Source of the DNA: Xylaria sp. FL1777
Lineage: Eukaryota; Ascomycota; Sordariomycetes; Xylariales; Xylariaceae
DNA: 64,000 bases
Direction: 5' to 3'
Assembly: GCA_022578965.1 (NCBI GenBank)
Contig: MU400524.1
Span: 459,446-523,445 of the forward strand
Below are positions 11,370 to 23,106 of the stretch, piece after piece. The translations under genes were made by a program, and so were the position numbers. How positions within the stretch are numbered: the first letter of the stretch is position 1; each line of letters starts with the position of its first letter. The notes beneath the pieces are model-generated. The model had not been told where the DNA came from, ran no database searches, and was given only the letters and a program-made list of their open reading frames with translations.

Positions 11370-14150
11370 CTACACCAACTTCCAAGCTTCTTCCCCACGC
11401 AGCTTTTCGATTTCACTTGCTTTTCTTCGACTAGAGAGCCAAAATTGAGTCACCCAAATAATGTTCATCAGAAATGAGAAAATTACACATGTACGAGAGA
11501 GAGGTCTGATGAAACTGAACCAATAGTACAAATCCAGCTCGAATAGCGTAGAAGGTGGCAGCAACGGTATGTTACTACTCAAGAACGACTAAAGATATTT
11601 TGTTAGAACGGGTTTTAAGTTGAGTAAGATAGAAGCGCCACTTACAGCAACGAAAGTAAAAGGCAGGAAGATAAGCGTTGTAGCCGTAATGATACGTAGG
11701 AATCTTGTGTCCTGTTCTGTTCGTATTGCGATTCGCTCTATACTCCTTGACGAAGATACGGCCTGCTCGTTGAACATTTTGCTAACCCGGAGACTGTGGT
11801 ATTGTAGAATACCATCGCACTAAATAATATCAGCAATGCCCGTTCCGACAAGAGTATTGTCATGTGTTGGATGGATCTTTCACCTACCAAGGATATTCTG
11901 ACCTGCACATGGCGATCTAGGGTTTCAAGCTTGCGGTGTTTGATGGCCAGATTCGTCTCGATCTGACCTGCATTGTAAAGAAACTCTTTCATTTCGATCT
12001 GAGCCTGATCTCTTATTGGCCCTGGGGGCAGCATGTGGTCCTGCATCTTCTGGTAATGCGACTTCGTCTCGCGGAGAACTGTCAAATTTAGCTGCAAGTT
12101 AAGAAGAGCATCTTGGACTTGAGACTCAAGACGGTGCAACTCTTGCTTCTCATGCATGTTGACAGCATCTTCGCGCAGATAACTCTCGATTTCAGAGCCT
12201 ACCTGCCGCGTCGTCTCTTCGTGCACTTCCCCAATCTTCATAGGATGAACTCGTCGTCGTCGGAGAGATCTGTCGGGTTTCTGTGAGTTTTGTAGCATCG
12301 ATGGTACTCCTTGCATCGAATCATTAAAGTTCTGTATCATATCTTGGCCCTTATCGTTCCAGATGGTAGTATCGGCATCTGTATCTAAGGGATGGCGCGG
12401 AATATTCTCATGTATGGCTGTTGCTTTCACCTGCTTTATGGTCCGGCTGAAAGTATCTTCCAGATCCGCAATATAGGACTCCCAGTTATCTTCAGTAAGT
12501 TTAAGGAATAGGAGTTGAGTCTCCAATGCTGATGTAAGTACGGGGCGACAGGAGACCGCATCTGGGTTCTGTTGTGCTGCAGAGAACGCTTCATAGGCGC
12601 CATACTTCGTCTCATCGGTGTCATGGATTGCGAGCCAAAAGCTACTAAAGGTATCAACGTCGAATGAATGATAAACCGCAACAGACTCCACTGTCCACAT
12701 GAATTTCGGTAAAGAAGCGCACTTCTTGATTGTTCGTAGGATATACCAAAGCCTGTACTGTTTACTCGTCTTGGTAGCCCAGGTCTCAGGGAACCCTTCA
12801 GGTTTACTTCTAGATATCCCAGTGTTCAGACTGCCCCACGAGCTTTGGGGAGAAACAGAGAGCTCAAAGAACGATTGTGGTATCTGGTAGATTGAGCGTA
12901 GATAAGAGGATACTTTGAGTGGTACTCCATTGGAATTACCTACGTGCGGTCGCCCAACGGATCTGAAACATTAGCTGATCGTGTCTCTGATCTTGGAGCT
13001 TCATCAGAGTTACATACATGTACCGAAATCGCGGTATAATTTCTAGCAGTTGAGCTGTAGGTATAAGTATGTCCTCTTCTTTGGTAAATCTGAATTCTCT
13101 AGCTGTTTATTGTTAGCTGATCTCACGTTAATAGATGTCTCTGTCGCTACATACCTGTGCCGTCATCTTCGGCGTCAAGTACTTGAAGAAAGGAAACCTG
13201 AGCCGGTGTAGGATCTTCATCTTGTTTGTCGGTGAACCTAAAAGGCCACTTTCCGGCTTCCGATGTTGACACACATTGAATACTCGTTTTATTGTGTTGA
13301 AAAATTGACGATTTTGGTGAAATCTGATCGTCTGAAGTTAACGAGGTACGTGAGTTTTCCTGTTCTTGACTTTCGCTTCTTGGCTCCTCCATTTGTCGTT
13401 CTTCGCTTACCACCTGGGGGTCATTATTCGACTTCACTAGATCACTACCATCTCTTACAGATTCGACATAGCTACTTAGCTCGTCTAAATATCGCTGTAG
13501 CATGACACTATTAGGCCGTTCTGAGGGCAACAGTGCTTGTAGGCGGGATATCTCTTGCAGAATACGCTGAACATCGTCTCTTATATTCCTGTTCCCCTCC
13601 AATATCCGTGACGTTTGCTCTTTTGTTTCGCGTGTGTCGGATGTGAGCTCGATCGTGCCATCGCGTATTTCTTTGACAACTTGCCTAGGATACGGTTAGA
13701 AATCCACGTCCATGTACCATTCCACTCCCATCCTTACATGTTGAGCATCTCCAAGGCAAGTTCGAGAGCCACTCGGTGGGCACTCAAGCCTCCTCTGGCC
13801 TTCGCTATGTCTTTTTTACCCGACGCCGCCCATTTAAGACGCTTCTGGGCTGGAGTCGACCCATAGCCGGTCAACGACTTGTCAATATCAACAATTAAGT
13901 CGACACAGTTGTTAATAATGCCCACAATCTTCTCGTGCAAAGGTGTTGGCACATGCTCAACGCTTTGTTGCTGAAATTCACTGGCGATTAGGGTGATGAT
14001 TGCCTTGATTGAATCGAACTCGCCAATAATTGTTTCGATGTCTGACTTGGCATTTCTGACGTCAATAAGAAATGATGTCCCATTTTTGCAGACTTTGGTA
14101 ATCACATCGATCAATGTCACACTCGCCAGGGTGATTGAGAGAGGGTCCAT
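11370..14150 (-). CDS. Fungal STAND-type N-terminal domain fused to a CorA-like membrane domain (826 aa)
   Basis: Six exons: 14150-13738, 13684-13155, 13102-13018, 12962-11903, 11819-11646, 11588-11370 (introns 53, 52, 55, 83 and 57 bp; all phases agree). Residues 1-138 begin MDPLSITLASVTLIDVITKV, the helical N-terminal domain found on fungal NACHT/STAND-type proteins. A polar region with charged clusters follows, then a CorA-like region (KLTEDNWESYIADLEDTFSR, a long helical coiled section around HRKLETLDRHVQ, and MFNEQAVSSSRSIERIAIR). Two membrane helices end the protein: ITATTLIFLPFTFVA, and CVIFSFLMNIIWVTQFWL after an extracytoplasmic loop. The GMN motif of true CorA Mg2+ channels is not seen, so ion transport is not shown. 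The combination suggests a membrane-attached signalling or heterokaryon-incompatibility-type protein (inference). Splitting into two genes near 13,700 is possible but less likely, because the frame is kept across the intron. Confidence 0.82.
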
Positions 14151-15666
14151 TGAAAGATGTCAGCTGAGAATAATGCTATTCACAACAGCGATGGAATTGA
14201 GTGACGAACTATAACTCCTAGCCTCACATGATATAGTAAAAGACTACCTTTTTTTACATGGGAAGTCGGCAAAGTCATGGACTACTCGACTCATCAGAAA
14301 CCTCTGTCTGCCTCAAGTAAGCCTCGAGCGGGGTTATCAGCACCGCCAACAAATACGGGGGCTGAGCAACATGCGCCCAGCCAATGGGTGTTTTCAATAC
14401 AACAATGGTCATATCACAATTTCATAATGCTCCTTTATGTATTGGATACTGTGGGTTAAAGTATGTATCGGGACCGTACTAATGCATTCAGAATGGCTTC
14501 ATAGGTCAAAGTCATTCGCTGGGAAGCAAATCAGCGCAATTTATGCTTATCTAGGAGCTAGGCTTAAGCAAGTCTTATTATATATTGAACATACGCCTTT
14601 GTGGTGAATCGTAGTGATTTGTATTTAACTGAGTAACGCGACCGTGACTTAGTATATCTCGATGGAACTTTATCTGATTCTCCCGTTTCGTTGCCGCCCC
14701 AAGCGAGCGCTAAACACTTATACCTGTACGTTAAAATAACATACCATTGTACAATTAAATATCTCTTAGATAATTACACTTGGTTGCATCGTAATGTGCA
14801 AGAAATGCATAATATAGATACGAGATATCCGCAGCTTTGTAGCTCTAGGGCAGTCGATTGATCCTTCCATGATCTTAACGCCGGTCTTATAGCTCTCCGC
14901 ATTGCTAACAGCCGGATTTTATAGCCAAGGCCTTTATCCTTTACTTGATTTTAGAGATGTCTAGTCCGATAAACCAAAGAACTCCTCTTATTGTACGAGA
15001 GGTCCACGCGACCTAGAATCATAGGCACTGAAATATCATAGATTGAGGCCTCAGTGTTTAATATAGATATTCTCAAAGACGCTATTCAACCCTCACTTCT
15101 CTAAAACGTATGAACAAGCTTTATGAGAATCCAAGTTCGATAAAGGTGTATATGTAGACCTAGGTCTTTAGCCTTGTGACCGGAACGCTCCCCAGTAATC
15201 ATGCGGATATTTGCGACAGAAAATTTTGGTAAATCGAGGGCACTCTCCAAGCCCTAGTCTAACCCCATTTTATAGTGTAGGAGAGTAGCCTAGTATTACG
15301 TTACGGGATCTAAGCTGCGTGAGTCTACCATCTATTAGCGCCATGTCGGCAGGTAGGAATCTAAGTTACGGTCAATTCTGAATTAAGGGTTGGATATTAG
15401 ATGAAAAAACGACCTTGCAAGTCTCAAAGCCCGAAATCTGTGTTTTCTGGAAAACTATTTATATCAGTTTCTGTTCCACTTGACGATGCTATCAGGAGAA
15501 TGCTTCTTGTATTGTAGTAGGAACTGCTAGAAAGTAGATTTAGGCCCCGTGCGTAAAAGCGTATGCTCCCAATATTCCCCAAGCTGTTCCATCTTAACAT
15601 TCTGAAAATTTTCGTAAAGCAAGGCCCGTTCAAAATATAACAAGTTGGTCTGCCTGCGCTGTCTCG
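14151..15666. other. Gene-free 1.5-kb spacer
   Basis: It carries the upstream region of the CorA-like gene and the 3' flank of the next gene. The 14,600-15,400 stretch is rich in TpA and looks like a decayed repeat, but no copy or domain can be matched inside the window. Confidence 0.45.
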
Positions 15667-16603
15667 CTACTCAGGTGGCACCCAGGATATCTCCTGGACA
15701 AACCATATATGACCCTTCATCTTTACCACCACGGTGTAGTGTAGGGCCATTAGGAAACGGTCGAAACGGTCTGAGACGTCGTCTTCATCGCAATTACAAA
15801 ATCTCTCGAATCTGTCGAGAACAACTATAGGGACGTAGTCCACATGTTTAATTCCGGTGCTGGTTTCTTCATCCTCACCAGTCACAAAATCGCAGTGCTG
15901 AAGTGCGAGAAAGAGCTCGATCAGTGAGTCTACACAGTCAGTCTCTTTGCCGTCGCTCCCCTGATCGTCATCAACCCCTTCATTCTCGCGTTCGATATAT
16001 TTCTGGGCGAATTGGCCGCCTAAGATCCCAGATTCCATCATTTCTTTGGATGGTACGTTGACAACGTAACTAGAGATCTCGGATATGAGTGTGCAAAGAA
16101 TGCTTCTCCATGCATTTCTGTATGCATTTTCCCATCCCTCTGGGGGATCCATCACAGGATCCGGGACTGTCAAGAATATGAAATTGGGCGAAAAGTTATT
16201 AATCATAATCTTGTCTTTGGAAATTTTCCATATAGCAGATGCGATTCTGTCCCCCACTATGCTCGCTGGAGTCAGTAATTACTCTTTTGGGTGAACATTA
16301 TGTCCCTGATGGATGCTCCCGAGACATGTTGGGAGTCATCAGGCTACTAGAAAGGGAAGGAAATGACTCCAGTGTGCACATACTGTCGTCGTCACCTGCC
16401 CAAAGAATATCGGTATTCGGAAGTCTCCCAAGCCACCCCATAAATGATCGCCGATATTTTTCTACAAAGGACGGGTCTACGTCTTCAAGAACGTCTTGAA
16501 GAACGTCTTCGGGTTTGACGACTTCATCGGATAAATTGGTGACCACATAATCGAGGTCATCCTTATTGAAAGGCTGAGGACCGTCGAACATTTCATTGGC
16601 CAT
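15667..16603 (-). CDS. Hypothetical protein, member 3 of the local family (272 aa)
   Basis: Two exons: 16603-16384 and 16265-15667. The 118-bp intron has a GTATGT donor, a TACTGAC branch site and a TCCAG acceptor. The ATG-started frame stops inside the intron and the downstream frame has no ATG, so splicing is required, and it restores the frame exactly. The protein shares the family pattern with 611-1384 and 2035-2655: NTDILWAG, then NFIFLTVPDP with a following helix GWENAYRNAWRSIL, then YVPIVVLDRFERF, then FLMALHYTVVVKMKGHIWF. It carries an acidic insertion (ENEGVDDDQGSDGKE) in the middle and an acidic N-terminal extension. The function is unknown; no signal peptide or membrane helix is visible. 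This member has an intron and a different promoter, so it separated from the tandem pair earlier. Confidence 0.75.
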
Positions 16604-17847
16604 CGTGAGTTGGCATATTTCGCCAGTATCTTATTAAAGAGTTCGTATGTATGATTCAGGTGAGATATGAGTTCGTGTTCTTGTGAGGGGAAAGTTGGTT
16701 ATACGGCCGACACTGTCAAAGGTATGAAGAAGTGTACGATATAGCAAGTAAAGTAGTGTATTCAAGATAACTAGAAGTAAGAAAGGCGACCCAAAGGTCA
16801 GAGGGGATAGGTGATATATATAGCCCAAAGGGTATGGAGTGTACTGTATCCACTTATTCCAACAGACACTCCATGGAACATACCTATTCTTATACCTATC
16901 GCCATTTCACTAAAGTTGTTGCTGTGCTCCCTTGGAAGTCGCGAAATGTATACAACAGGGCCAAGCCCAATAACTTACGGCTATTTCTCAGGACTTAAAA
17001 CGTGTTAGGTAGTACATATACAAGAAAACAAACTTATCGGACCACACCAAGACACGCCGTTTCAAATATATGACAGCACAGGACGGATTCTTCCGATGTG
17101 TTACACGTGCTGAGCGCGCTGAACACCTTGTGCGATACCCAAATGCATAGTTCGGTGAGACATCGGGACCGTACTACGCTGAACTGAGATCTGTCTCGCG
17201 TATCTAGAAGTAAAGCTATTCAGCCCTCGCTTATCTGAGACATATTGGCGGACCTCGGATTGTATACAGTACACCACTACTTATCCACTTATCCCTCCCT
17301 TAGGGCAAGTAGCTAATACTTATCAGCAACGCAAAGGGGGTGTTTTTTTTCAGAATTCCCAATGTTTATGCAGGCACCCGTCGAGGCGTAGTGGTGAACT
17401 TAGTGTAAAGATGACTCGTTTTCGGCCACCCCCCTCAGAGTAGATAGATTGCCATGAAATAACATCAATAAAATATGAAATTTTATGTATCATTAATAAA
17501 TGTTCTGATCTATTCCGGCTTTTAACAAGTCAGGCGCTAAAAGTATTCTGATATATTAAAGGGCAAATAAGTAGTGGATCATAGTTAGTTGATAACTATG
17601 GTGTAGGTTGAAGATGATCGCGACAGGAGGGAAGGGAAAACCATCCTACTATCTCATCTGAACTAAGCAAACAAATCTCTCCCTTAGACTCAACTCCCTC
17701 GATTTCCCATGAAAAATCCTCAGTCAATACGCTTCACCATGAATACCCATCGGCTTTTTGCTTTCCCTAGATCCTTAAACATTCTGGAGTGCACCTTGTC
17801 CCTTCAACTACTTCCCCCTTCCTAACTTGAAAATAGCCACATCGTCA
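16604..17847. other. Spacer containing repeat copy 2
   Basis: Contains the upstream region of the gene at 15667-16603, including a TATATATA stretch near 16813-16822 on the minus strand, the second copy of the dispersed repeat (17098-17258), and AT-rich sequence without coding potential up to 17847. Confidence 0.45.
17098..17258 (+). repeat. Dispersed repeat, copy 2 (161 bp)
   Basis: Second copy of the repeat at 10681-10850, same orientation, 9 bases shorter. Differences are mostly C/T and G/A. Neither copy has flanking direct repeats that I can see. Confidence 0.8.
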
Positions 17848-19087
17848 TCAATCATCATCAATAATTTCTTCAAGAGACACGTGTAGATCTTCTGCCGCAT
17901 CTTGATAGCCCATTTTGGCGTAAGCATGCTCCCAGTCTATTCCAACAGCCAGAGGGACAGAATGATAGGGCGGAGGGGTCTCCGGTTTAACAAAGCTGAT
18001 GACGGCGATTGTGTCCGAGATCCACCTTGGTGTAGAGGCGATGTAACGACCGGTATCGTTAAGATACTCCTGTACTAGGGCATTTTTCTCGTCTTTGTAA
18101 GGTCGAGCAGGCTGCCTCTGCCACTTGATGTGTCCGTAGTAAGCCATACCAAATTGAGTGCCAACTTTTCTCAGGAGAACATTTAGCATCTTCTCAATAG
18201 AAAAGCTAAGCCGGTCAGCTTGGAGTCTAGACTGAGTCGAGGAGGAGTGGCTGTCAACTTACATCTTGTTTTCAACAAGCTTCAACTGGCTATCTTCGGC
18301 ATCGTCCCGATTTCCAGGATATGGGTGGTTGCGCCCTTGTAGCAGCTTATTGAGATTAGCCGGTCTCGTCAGACTGTCTTTCCACTTCCCTTCATCATAA
18401 TAAAACGTAGTCGCGACAAAGAACTTGCCAGTCGCTGGGTTTCTACGTGACATGTCGTATGTGTTGACTTTTGAGCGTGCTCCGCTGATCATGGTAGATG
18501 AGCGCACGCCAGTCTCATACCACCATTGTAGTTTTTCCTGTGGTTGATACCATGCACTCATTTCCTTCCCAAGCCCTACTTCATCGACCCAGATCTCCAA
18601 CAAGGAATGGTTAGCAACGGCACGACGTCAGGTTGGAGAGGTCTACACGTACAGGACTCCACCCTCCGTTTTGGCTCTGGGTGGCGACTATGATATGAAT
18701 CTGACCTTGGCCTTGAGAGTTGAACCCATTTCTCCCGATGTTTAGAAAGTCGGGCTTGCTGTGTGTCGTGTCCTCACTTGGTATGAAGAAACCCAATGAT
18801 GTGATATCATAGCTCTCGCCCAATTCGCAGGGCTGCCATGGCCCTCGTGCCGTAACCGCAAAACCGTCCCCAGGGATATTCATGCACCAGCTGAGAGCAT
18901 AAACTGGCTTCCATGATATTTCCGTGACTAAGCAACGCAAACTAGACTGCCAGACAACATTCCAAGATACGCTTCCAGTCGAATCTATAACAGAGTTGGC
19001 GAGCTGGAAGGTCATGTTATTCGCTTCTAGAAGTGCGAGGTTCTCCGAATCTTCAGTGAGATAGATAGTGCGAGTTTGGTCAGACAT
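17848..19087 (-). CDS. Unrecognised three-exon protein (374 aa)
   Basis: Exons 19087-18653, 18594-18263 and 18205-17848 are joined by introns of 58 and 57 bp (GTACGT and GTAAGT donors, GCTAAC and GCTGAC branch sites, phases agree). The start is the ATG at 19087 (aagATGTCT), about 145 bases below a TATATAAA element. The first half looks rich in beta strands with many Trp residues (SWNVVWQSS, ISWKPVYALSWCMNIPG, NGGWSPIWVDE). The second half has a Trp/Tyr-rich segment (KLQWWYETGVRSSTMISG), then a basic helix and an acidic tail ending EEIIDDD. There is no signal peptide or membrane helix. I do not recognise a family. A soluble intracellular beta-rich fold, lectin-like or cytolysin-like, is possible but unsupported. 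Confidence 0.7.
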
Positions 19088-19227
19088 CTTGGATAAATAT
19101 CTTGTAGATAAGGCGTGTAGATGAACTTTGTGTAAGTAGTTGGGGACCAAGTCTTATTCTGTAGAAGAGTATCTGTTGTGTGCTCGTCAACACATTGAGA
19201 TTAATTAAGGGGGGGAAAGGAGACATA

Positions 19228-19235
19228 TTTATATA
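19228..19235 (-). promoter_or_regulatory. TATA-like element of the gene at 17848-19087
   Basis: On the minus strand the sequence TATATAAA lies about 145 bases upstream of the ATG at 19087, a plausible core promoter position for a fungal gene. Confidence 0.4.
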
Positions 19236-21410
19236 CAACCACATCAAAGATACGCGACCAGATAACAATCATATGAATCTCCTAAGGCCTATTCCGTCAT
19301 CTTCGTTTGAGGCTATCAAATATCGTGACGGCATCGTGGTGAGACAGGCCTAGAAGGAAGACAATAGCTCCTCTTCAAGCAGGAGTCAGCGATCATGGAA
19401 AGGCGAATGGCAATTCCACGATACTTCCTACGATGGAGTAGTAGAAACGAGACAATATACGATACGATACAACATAATATTGGTATGAGCTTCGTTGGTT
19501 CGGACCAGTTATTACGGGAGATAAGCGGCGACCTCGCCACTTAAACCTACGTAGTATCTGTAGTTAGGAAGCAATGCAACGTCACCTAGGTGTTGCTTTC
19601 TTCAGCAGGGGATGGGTGATGGAGATGTATATGGTCTTTTCTGTGTTGTTGAGATAGACTATCGAGGGCATATCTTGTCAGACCTATAGTTGTTGAACTC
19701 AACGTACGAGTCCTACTTACCGCCTACACCACATTAAATCCATACCGTAATAATACATAGTATTTTCTAACCCCTTTATTGAAGGTTTCCTGCGTTGGGA
19801 AGTAATGAAGCAGAAAAGTCAGCATTACAATTTACGAGATAGCATTGCAAGGGACGGCAAAAAGCAAGCAGGTCTAAATAGGCTATTCATGTATACGGTC
19901 AATTTAAACGACCTCAATTGGTTACGGTCCGCTTTTTAGCAGTGGCGTTGAAGCTACCGATATAAGTACTCATTGCTGCTGGATTGGGCGTTCTTGGCGC
20001 TGAAAATGTAGCTAGTAGAAATTGTTATTGATCACATTCAGGTTGAAGGTGTGTTAATTGCGTTGTTTGGGTGTATATGTGTTGTCATCTCACGCACATG
20101 TATAGCTTATATAATATAAGTGATGTGATAGTAATACGTACAATATATCGGTTAGAATGGAAGCGAATACTTTCTCGATTTCATGGCTTATTGCTTATAA
20201 TCGGCTGACGTGGGAGGAACGACTTAATTCGTTAAAATGTAATCGCCTATTTCCAAGACGAGGACTGCATTTCGTCTTGGTAAGGCCATTGGGGATCAGT
20301 TCCGCTGGTAGTAGCACAGCGTATCCTTGCTTACATTACGAGAGTTGAAATATGACTTGATGCTATATTCTTATTTGTGTCCCGTGATCTTAGGAAGTCC
20401 CGTCTTAGTTAAGCGGCTCCATGTAACTCATTCCTTCTACTGCTTTTTGCTTCATATTTTATAACTAATAAGGTCTTGTTATATTGATTAGAAGTAGTTC
20501 TTTGAAAAACAAAACGTCTTGTCAATGGACTTGTTGAAGGGCAGATCCTGATAATTGTTAGGAAGGGTCTGTCAGGAACTATGAGAAAGCCCATCCTAGG
20601 ACTACATCTTTGAGCATTTCGATTCGGAGTATTTCTAGGTCATCATTGCGCACTATAATTGTAGAGTTGTAGGCGTACAGCGATCTACCGAGGTGCCTTG
20701 ATGGATTAATAAGGATCGCGTCAACTGTGTCTTGGCTTGGCCTAGTTACGGTGCCGATTTCTATATCGAATTTGATTCTCTTGAATATCTTGAGAAGGGA
20801 AAATTCTGGGTATGGCCATTATGGGAAATGGATTGTAGATAACCAGATGAAGGCAGTGGGTATGTGTTGTTTCGAATCTCGTTTTCTCTTCTATTACTCC
20901 TTTATATTTCCACGTTTTGGGGACAACTGACAGGTGCTAGCATAGGGATAAATTGTATCAATGATTAAGACTGCCCGCGAGACATAATATACGTTGTAAG
21001 AAAGGAGTGAATATACTAGATACCTCTTATTGGTCCTCTATCATTACAATGACGAAGTACTACTGTCCAGAGAATCATCTAGCGTACGGAAGTTGGCTAT
21101 GCTGAATTACAAGGTGCTCTTCTCAGATCTTCCTCAACACAAGAGGAAGAAAGGGGCATTGGTCAAGGAACTGTAAGGGTAGTAAGTGTGATAATCCATG
21201 AAACAATACAGTTCAATAAGTGCAGACAAGCCATGTCAAGATAGGTTGCATTTCGATTACTTCCGTGATCTGACTAACATCGAAATCTGACCTAGAGAGA
21301 TTGATTATCAAGACAAGAACTAAGAGAAACCAAGAACTCAGAAATCCATTTCCAACTCTTCATAACTTTAACTTTGCTAGCTGTTATCCTGTTCTCCCTC
21401 TGATAAGCTC
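19236..21410. other. Gene-free 2.2-kb spacer
   Basis: No open frame has a recognisable domain, a good start context or supporting splice sites. I see no tRNA-like cloverleaf. The sequence around 19,700-20,950 is moderately AT-rich and has no clear repeat partner in the window. Confidence 0.45.
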
Positions 21411-22239
21411 TCATTTCTTTAGCATGTGTCCATATCCAACTTCAGGGGCTTCCCAGAGACGTTCTCGGGTTGGCCAAACAGGATTTCCCCGACTATTCTT
21501 AACGTCATCGGGCTTTTCGGGCGCGTGGGTTGCCTCTCTAAATTCAAGAGTTTGCCGGTCCGTAACATAGCCGTGACAGGCAACATGGACTTCTCTACCA
21601 AGGTGATCTCGACTCTTGTATGAAAAGGTAACGTGGTCTCCTTTGGGATCTTTCTGGCGTTTACCATTGATGGTAGTCGTGTCATGGACGTCGCTTCTGT
21701 TCTCGTTCATGATAGTCAGCCTGTTTCTGATGCTGTGTGTACAACGCCATGGTTACCCAAGTAGAACCAAGGTGTGAAGTGAACATACCGGACTAATACC
21801 TCTTGGGGATAAATTTCCTGGGCTGTTGCTGTCTGATATGCCAAGGCAATCAATTGGCGCATGTAATCTTCAGATCGAGGGCGATTGGCCACATACCAGA
21901 AATACCTGACGAAATTAACGGTAGACATCGTTGCTGAATGTGAACGATACTGGATGTGGTAGACTAGTAGTCAAACACATAAGACAATATTAGTATGTTG
22001 AGACAATCTAACGACTTAGGAAGAGTGTGATATCAACCTTTATATACGCTCATTTCAACCACAGCCTCGAACTGTCGTAGGAGGGAGTGCATGCTATCCG
22101 TTCTCGGCTCCAATGACTGCGAGAGTTCGACATGGGCGCTAACGGGTGAGGCATTGTTGAGGCGAGCGGGCGAGAATCGGTCCGTCAGGCTCCTAACCTG
22201 CAGCTTGTTGGTAGTATGACTTCGAGGCAGGTTGATCAT
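21411..22239 (-). CDS. Unrecognised three-exon protein (about 224 aa, model tentative)
   Basis: The suggested exons are 22239-22048, 21949-21789 and 21732-21411. Intron 1 (98 bp) has a GTATAT donor; intron 2 (56 bp) has a GTATGT donor and a CACACAG acceptor. An alternative acceptor (GAACAG at 21697) would also keep the frame and remove 12 residues. The simple open frame upstream starts with TTG at 22251; the first ATG is at 22239. The protein contains FVRYFWYVANRPRSEDYMR in the middle and a polar C-terminal part (GDHVTFSYKSRDHLGREVHV, HGYVTDRQTLEF). No signal peptide or membrane helix is visible, and the family is not recognised. Exon 1 is the least certain part: translation could instead begin at the ATG at 21928. 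Confidence 0.5.
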
Positions 22240-22412
22240 GGCTCTAGGCAAGTATTACAAAGAAGAGGCTCGGGAACTGGCCAACATGCCTGCGGACCTA
22301 TTAAATGCTAGCCTTTTGATGTTGGTGGTTTGTTTCGTGCGAAGGTTTCATAGCGTTCAACAACTACTAATGTCGATGACCTATTAGACCAATAGTTTAT
22401 CACTTGAAGAGG

Positions 22413-22420
22413 CTTTTATA
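22413..22420 (-). promoter_or_regulatory. TATA-like element upstream of the 21411-22239 gene
   Basis: TATAAAAG on the minus strand lies about 175-180 bases before the ATG at 22239. This mildly supports the upstream start rather than an internal one. Confidence 0.35.
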
Positions 22421-23106
22421 TCCGTCCAATATAGGTGCCATTCAGTTTCAGCCTGTCGTGTGATTTTCTTTCGTCTTCCCGTATCGCCGAGACTGGCCGA
22501 CATGACTGCTCTTGTACAACAATACCTCCTCACAGAAAAGGAATAAATAGCCGCGTAAACGACTCGGAAATCCCCTTCGGCTCACACCCACCAAAAATTG
22601 CATCAAGAGCCTTGTTTGCAAAGCTATCATAGGCGTCTAGGCAAGCCTTGCAGTCCTTCCTAGCCTTGTTCAGAAACCCCCTATAGCAGCACTATAGCCA
22701 GGTAGCCACTACGTAGCCGCTGATCCCACTATACGACCACTAGAAGTTACTGGTAAACCCGGTATATTAATCGCTATATACCACCTACCTAGGTAGTAGG
22801 TATTACAACTACCTAGGTAGGTACCTAATCTACCGCCTTGTTACCTGTATCTGACCAAACACCAGGTGGTACGGTGGGTCTTTATAATTGGCTGGCATTT
22901 TTGTAGCTTTCCAGCCATAGCTAATCAACGACTAGCTCCACACTGGCTACGGTGGGCCATTATACCTTCACATCCAACCCACGGAATCTGCCAAGAGACG
23001 TCCACTCACTCTGTTTAACAGTCATTGACTGAATCGGCTGGTAGGTATCTCTCTTTTTTTTTCTTCTTTCCACTCGCCTTGCAGGACCTCATTCTCTTAG
23101 CCCCAG
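22421..23106. other. Spacer with CCTAGG tracts before the kinase gene
   Basis: It contains two ACCTACCTAGGTAG-type tracts (22783-22800 and 22809-22826) and a pyrimidine-rich run (about 23050-23075) just upstream of the kinase. No gene is seen. Confidence 0.5.
22783..22826. repeat. Paired CCTAGG-centred tracts
   Basis: Two near-palindromic units with ACCTACCTAGGTAG and CTACCTAGGTAGGTACC lie within 44 bases. They are the same motif class as the perfect palindrome at 11071-11090. Confidence 0.65.

Noticed and set aside
20870..20885. TTCGAATC reminiscent of a tRNA T-loop
   Set aside because: No matching acceptor, D-arm or anticodon arm at the right distances.
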